A stretch of 7,599 bases of DNA from the NCBI GenBank assembly GCA_029987395.1, contig DALTVX010000059.1, positions 1 to 7,599 of the forward strand, read 5' to 3'. The position numbers were made by a program, and so were the translations under genes. Of the stretch, positions 5,585 to 7,599 are shown in pieces (the stretch's first letter is position 1; every line of letters begins with the position of its first letter). The notes under the pieces were generated by a model that saw only the letters and a program-made list of their open reading frames with translations, made no database searches and had not been told where the DNA came from. The stretch comes from Methanocorpusculum sp. (GTDB lineage: Archaea; Halobacteriota; Methanomicrobia; Methanomicrobiales; Methanocorpusculaceae).

Positions 5585-6723
5585 ATGATAATGTACTTAC
5601 GTTTGAAGATGTTCGGTTCTCGTATCCCGGTCGACCCGCATCGCTGAAAGGGATATCCTTCTCCATCAAGAGAGGAAAAAAAGTTGCAGTTGTCGGACCA
5701 AACGGAGCTGGAAAAACCACACTTCTTTTGATGTGCAACGGAACGCTCGTTCCTGAAGCCGGCAGGATCTTCGTGAACGGCGAGGAGGTCGCGTATGATA
5801 GAGCGTCGCTACGAAACGTCCGAAGCAAGGTCGGTCTGGTGTTTCAGAACTCAGACTCGCAGATCTTTGCCCCGAGTGTGTTTGCTGATGTGGCATTTGG
5901 GCCGCTGAATCTGCATCTGCCGGAGGAGGAGATCAGGGAACGTGTTTCTGATGCTCTCTTTGCGGTTGGTCTTGTGGGGTATGAAAAACGCCCGCCCCAT
6001 CATCTTTCCGGCGGGGAAAAAAAGCGTGTCGCTATCGCAGGTATTCTTGCAATGAGGCCGGATATTCTGGTGGCAGATGAGCCGACCTCTTCACTTGATC
6101 CTGCTACTGCCGCCGAGATAATGGATCTTTTGGATGAACTCCAGGAAGACGGCACCACGATCCTTCTCTCAACACATGATGTCGAGCTTGCCTACCGGTG
6201 GGCGGACGAGGTGATCCTTCTTGCCGATGGAGGGATCCTGCATCAGGGTATGCCGGCGGATGTTTTCACCAGCGATGATCTGATGGTCCAGGCACGAATG
6301 ACCCCGCCGATCCTTCTGGATCTGTATCAGGAACTGGTCAGAAGACAGCTCCTTGTTTCAGGTATCCCTCCCAAGGGGATCCCTGAGATGATCCGCCTTA
6401 TCGAGGGTTCGACCCCCTCTGTTATAGGAAACGTGTATCTTTCTGATATCGACACGCTCACTCCGGAAGCAGCGAAACAGATGCTTGCTGAGCACCCTCT
6501 CTGGCATATAGGAGCTATGGGAACGCGGGCAAAAAAGTTCTGTCATCTCTCGGACATCACGCTTGAGTACACCCACGGCGTGGTGGACAAGTGCCTTCTC
6601 TCCGTGATGAGCGGCGAGGATACGCTGATCCTGACCTGCGGCGGGATGCTTGATCGTGTGGAGCTTCGGGCAGCCGCGTTTGCAAAAGAAAGCGGGATCG
6701 GTGTGAAGGTCATTCGGGTGTGA
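5581..6723 (+). CDS. cbiO: CbiO-like ECF transporter ATPase with extra C-terminal domain
   Basis: A 380-residue ABC ATPase that powers cobalt or nickel uptake together with the CbiQ-like protein. ABC domain, residues about 5-240: Walker A GPNGAGKTT (39-47), Q-loop FQNSDSQIFAPSVFADVAFGP (Gln89, typical of ECF ATPases), signature LSGGEKKR (142-149), Walker B ILVADE (162-167, catalytic Glu167), D-loop SSLD (170-173) and switch STHD (His199). Every catalytic element is present. Bacterial CbiO proteins are usually near 270 residues; this one continues with a linker and a domain at about 276-380 containing GAMGTRAKK (311-319), THGVVDKC (331-338) and LTCGGM (351-356), with three Cys and four His between 305 and 353. 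I do not know its function; metal or nucleotide sensing is a guess. It is translationally coupled to the preceding gene through a 4-bp overlap. The true substrate (Co, Ni or other) is not fixed by the sequence. Confidence 0.9.
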   Translation: MNDNVLTFEDVRFSYPGRPASLKGISFSIKRGKKVAVVGPNGAGKTTLLLMCNGTLVPEAGRIFVNGEEVAYDRASLRNVRSKVGLVFQNSDSQIFAPSVFADVAFGPLNLHLPEEEIRERVSDALFAVGLVGYEKRPPHHLSGGEKKRVAIAGILAMRPDILVADEPTSSLDPATAAEIMDLLDELQEDGTTILLSTHDVELAYRWADEVILLADGGILHQGMPADVFTSDDLMVQARMTPPILLDLYQELVRRQLLVSGIPPKGIPEMIRLIEGSTPSVIGNVYLSDIDTLTPEAAKQMLAEHPLWHIGAMGTRAKKFCHLSDITLEYTHGVVDKCLLSVMSGEDTLILTCGGMLDRVELRAAAFAKESGIGVKVIRV

Positions 6724-6780
6724 GCCGGCTTACGGCGTGAAAAATAGCTCCATCCAAAACATCTCTCAATCTTTTTTCTT
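6724..6780 (+). terminator. Possible terminator after the CbiO gene
   Basis: Just after the TGA a small hairpin GCCG-GCTTA-CGGC (6724-6736) occurs, and a T6 run within a pyrimidine-rich stretch follows at 6772-6777. The hairpin and T run are 35 bp apart, so they need not act together; the T run is the more likely archaeal stop signal. Confidence 0.35.
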
Positions 6781-6787
6781 CTCTATA

Positions 6788-6808
6788 TTGTGTACGAATA
6801 CTACACAA
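6788..6808. repeat. Perfect inverted repeat TTGTGTA-N7-TACACAA
   Basis: Seven-base arms with a seven-base spacer at the end of the minus-strand remnant, overlapping its TAG stop. Could be a 3' hairpin of that former gene or a protein site. Seen directly; role unknown. Confidence 0.35.
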
Positions 6809-7002
6809 ATGCAACCTCTTTTATCTGATCATCTTTCAATATGTAGCAGATGTTAAACGCGCATCCATCTTTTTTCTTCCCATACAGAGAGGTGCCTCCT
6901 AAACCATATTACATAGGCTTGGCCCTCTGCGGATCTCACGATTAATACGATAACATTATCCTTATCGAGTGATATCTTTGTTATTATTGAATTAAATCCG
7001 AT
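6801..7002 (-). pseudogene. Frameshifted small-protein remnant
   Basis: The minus strand holds two open stretches that join into one protein-like sequence if a single base is skipped near 6900. The first (7002 down to about 6901) has no stop and includes SLDKDNVIVLIVRSAEGQA and then YVIWF; the second (6899-6801) reads GGTSLYGKKKDGCAFNICYI and ends in IKEVAFV plus TAG. The junction TTT-A-GGAGGC suggests one inserted A. There is no good start codon in the first frame; an ATG at 7010 lies in yet another frame (MIES..), so a second shift or a 5' loss is likely. About 65-70 residues, family not recognised. It is the only coding-like content in the 305-bp gap 6724-7028; the rest is AT-rich non-coding sequence. 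Alternatives: programmed frameshifting, sequencing error or chance. Confidence 0.4.
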
Positions 7003-7007
7003 TCAAT
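6986..7007. promoter_or_regulatory. Inverted repeat ATTGAAT-N8-ATTCAAT, candidate operator
   Basis: Perfect 7-bp arms whose centres are 15 bp apart, ending 21 bp before the ATG of the secreted-protein gene. The location fits an operator for that gene, or a shared control point with the divergent remnant. Seen directly; function inferred. Confidence 0.3.
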
Positions 7008-7028
7008 CATTTCTAGTGTGTGGTAATA

Positions 7029-7599
7029 ATGAGTAAAAAAGCTTTTCTACAATCCGGGAGGCATAAAAACAGTAATGCCTCAGCCATTTTTAACTATCGT
7101 ATTTTGATTTCTGTTTCTGTTCTCGTGCTGCTGTTATTCTCTGGAGGAGCAAGCGCATTATACAGTGGTGGTGCAACTGAATCGGATTCGACATTGGATC
7201 TGAATAAGACCGTTAGTCAAGCAAGTAGCTTAATGGCGCAGTCACCTGTTGCACCAAAGCTTACTATTTATACGTCATCTCCATCTGTGATTTTAAAGGG
7301 AAACAACATAACTATTTCAGGAACCGCTGAAGACACAGATAAGCTTATAGGTTATGCATTTGCTCCTAATTTCTCCTATGTGATGCGTATCGTAGTTGAG
7401 AATGGAAAGTATGCAATGAGCATCCCAACTGCAAATATTACTATCGGTAGTCCGATATTTGTTATTATACAGCACCCGATGTATGATCATCTTTTCAATA
7501 TCATTCCGATAAGTGATCAACAAAAAGGCACTTGTATTTATCAAAATAATAACGCTCAACCTACTGGAGGTCCAGGTGACATCTTCCTGTTTAGCCCGC
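7029..7599 (+). CDS. Secreted or cell-surface protein of unknown function, 5' part
   Basis: An open frame of 190 codons with no stop before the window edge, so the gene is incomplete at its 3' end. It starts at ATG 7029, after a weak GTGGTAATA ribosome site. Residues 1-43 look like a Sec signal peptide: a long polar and basic n-region (KK at 3-4, RHK at 11-13, R24), a hydrophobic core ILISVSVLVLLLF (25-37) and a likely cleavage after ASA (41-43). The mature part is polar, with Asn glycosylation sequons at Asn59, Asn93, Asn114 and Asn136, and from about 76 shows alternating beta-strand character, with PKLTIYTSSPSVILKGNNIT followed by ISGTA resembling the start of an Ig-like domain of archaeal surface proteins. 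No enzymatic motif is visible. AT content is higher and codon use different from the genes to the left, as in accessory surface genes. Family not recognised with certainty. Confidence 0.75.
   Translation, partial: MSKKAFLQSGRHKNSNASAIFNYRILISVSVLVLLLFSGGASALYSGGATESDSTLDLNKTVSQASSLMAQSPVAPKLTIYTSSPSVILKGNNITISGTAEDTDKLIGYAFAPNFSYVMRIVVENGKYAMSIPTANITIGSPIFVIIQHPMYDHLFNIIPISDQQKGTCIYQNNNAQPTGGPGDIFLFSP

Noticed and set aside
6769..6879. Exact 13-bp direct repeat ATCTTTTTTCTTC at 6769-6781 and 6867-6879
   Set aside because: It is a low-complexity pyrimidine tract; no target-site or inverted-repeat structure of a mobile element accompanies it.
7317..7559. 80-codon minus-strand open frame
   Set aside because: It lies opposite the longer open frame that has a signal peptide and sequons; no ribosome site or protein-like features.

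Overview
The window reads as the genome of a methanogenic archaeon, most likely of the order Methanomicrobiales (Methanocorpusculum-like by general character, but the genus cannot be fixed from the sequence alone). The evidence is the C-terminal end of McrA (methyl-coenzyme M reductase alpha subunit, the enzyme that releases methane) at the left edge, a cobyrinate / Ni-sirohydrochlorin a,c-diamide synthase, an archaeal-type long CbiO, oligo-T terminators, AT-rich TATA-like promoters and GGTG-type ribosome binding sites.

Layout. 2-244 (+) is the end of mcrA, followed by a hairpin plus T-tract terminator. 360-1622 (-) is a stand-alone condensation-fold (HxxxD) acyltransferase-like protein, convergent with mcrA, with a promoter region carrying several palindromes. 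1873-3246 (-) is a ClC-family anion channel/transporter with a GTG start. Only 38 bp further upstream on the same strand lies the CbiA/CfbB amidotransferase (3285-4583), so these two are probably cotranscribed. A 77-bp AT-rich divergent promoter separates it from a + strand pair with a 4-bp overlap: a CbiQ-like permease (4661-5584) and a CbiO-like ATPase (5581-6723). 6724-7028 is AT-rich and holds no intact gene, but its minus strand carries a frameshifted small-protein remnant, and it also has candidate terminator and operator repeats. 7029-7599 (+) is the 5' part of a secreted or surface protein that runs off the window.

How the genes fit together. The central theme is metallo-tetrapyrrole and metal supply. 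CbiA/CfbB amidates the a and c side chains of the precursor of coenzyme F430 (nickel) or cobalamin (cobalt). The divergent CbiQ-CbiO pair looks like the energy-coupling module of a Ni2+/Co2+ ECF transporter. McrA, a short distance away, is the main user of F430. The linkage suggests coordinated control of metal uptake and cofactor synthesis. The ClC protein and the condensation-fold protein have no obvious place in this pathway.

Most unusual points: (1) the CbiQ-like protein starts with a segment that looks like the N-terminal metal-binding loop and first helix of CbiM, the substrate-binding subunit, and no complete CbiM is present in the window; (2) the CbiO protein has a roughly 105-residue C-terminal domain rich in Cys and His; (3) the ClC protein appears to lack the internal proton glutamate of characterised H+/Cl- exchangers; (4) a broken small gene lies in the 6.8-7.0 kb gap. 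No RNA gene, CRISPR array or insertion sequence was seen.
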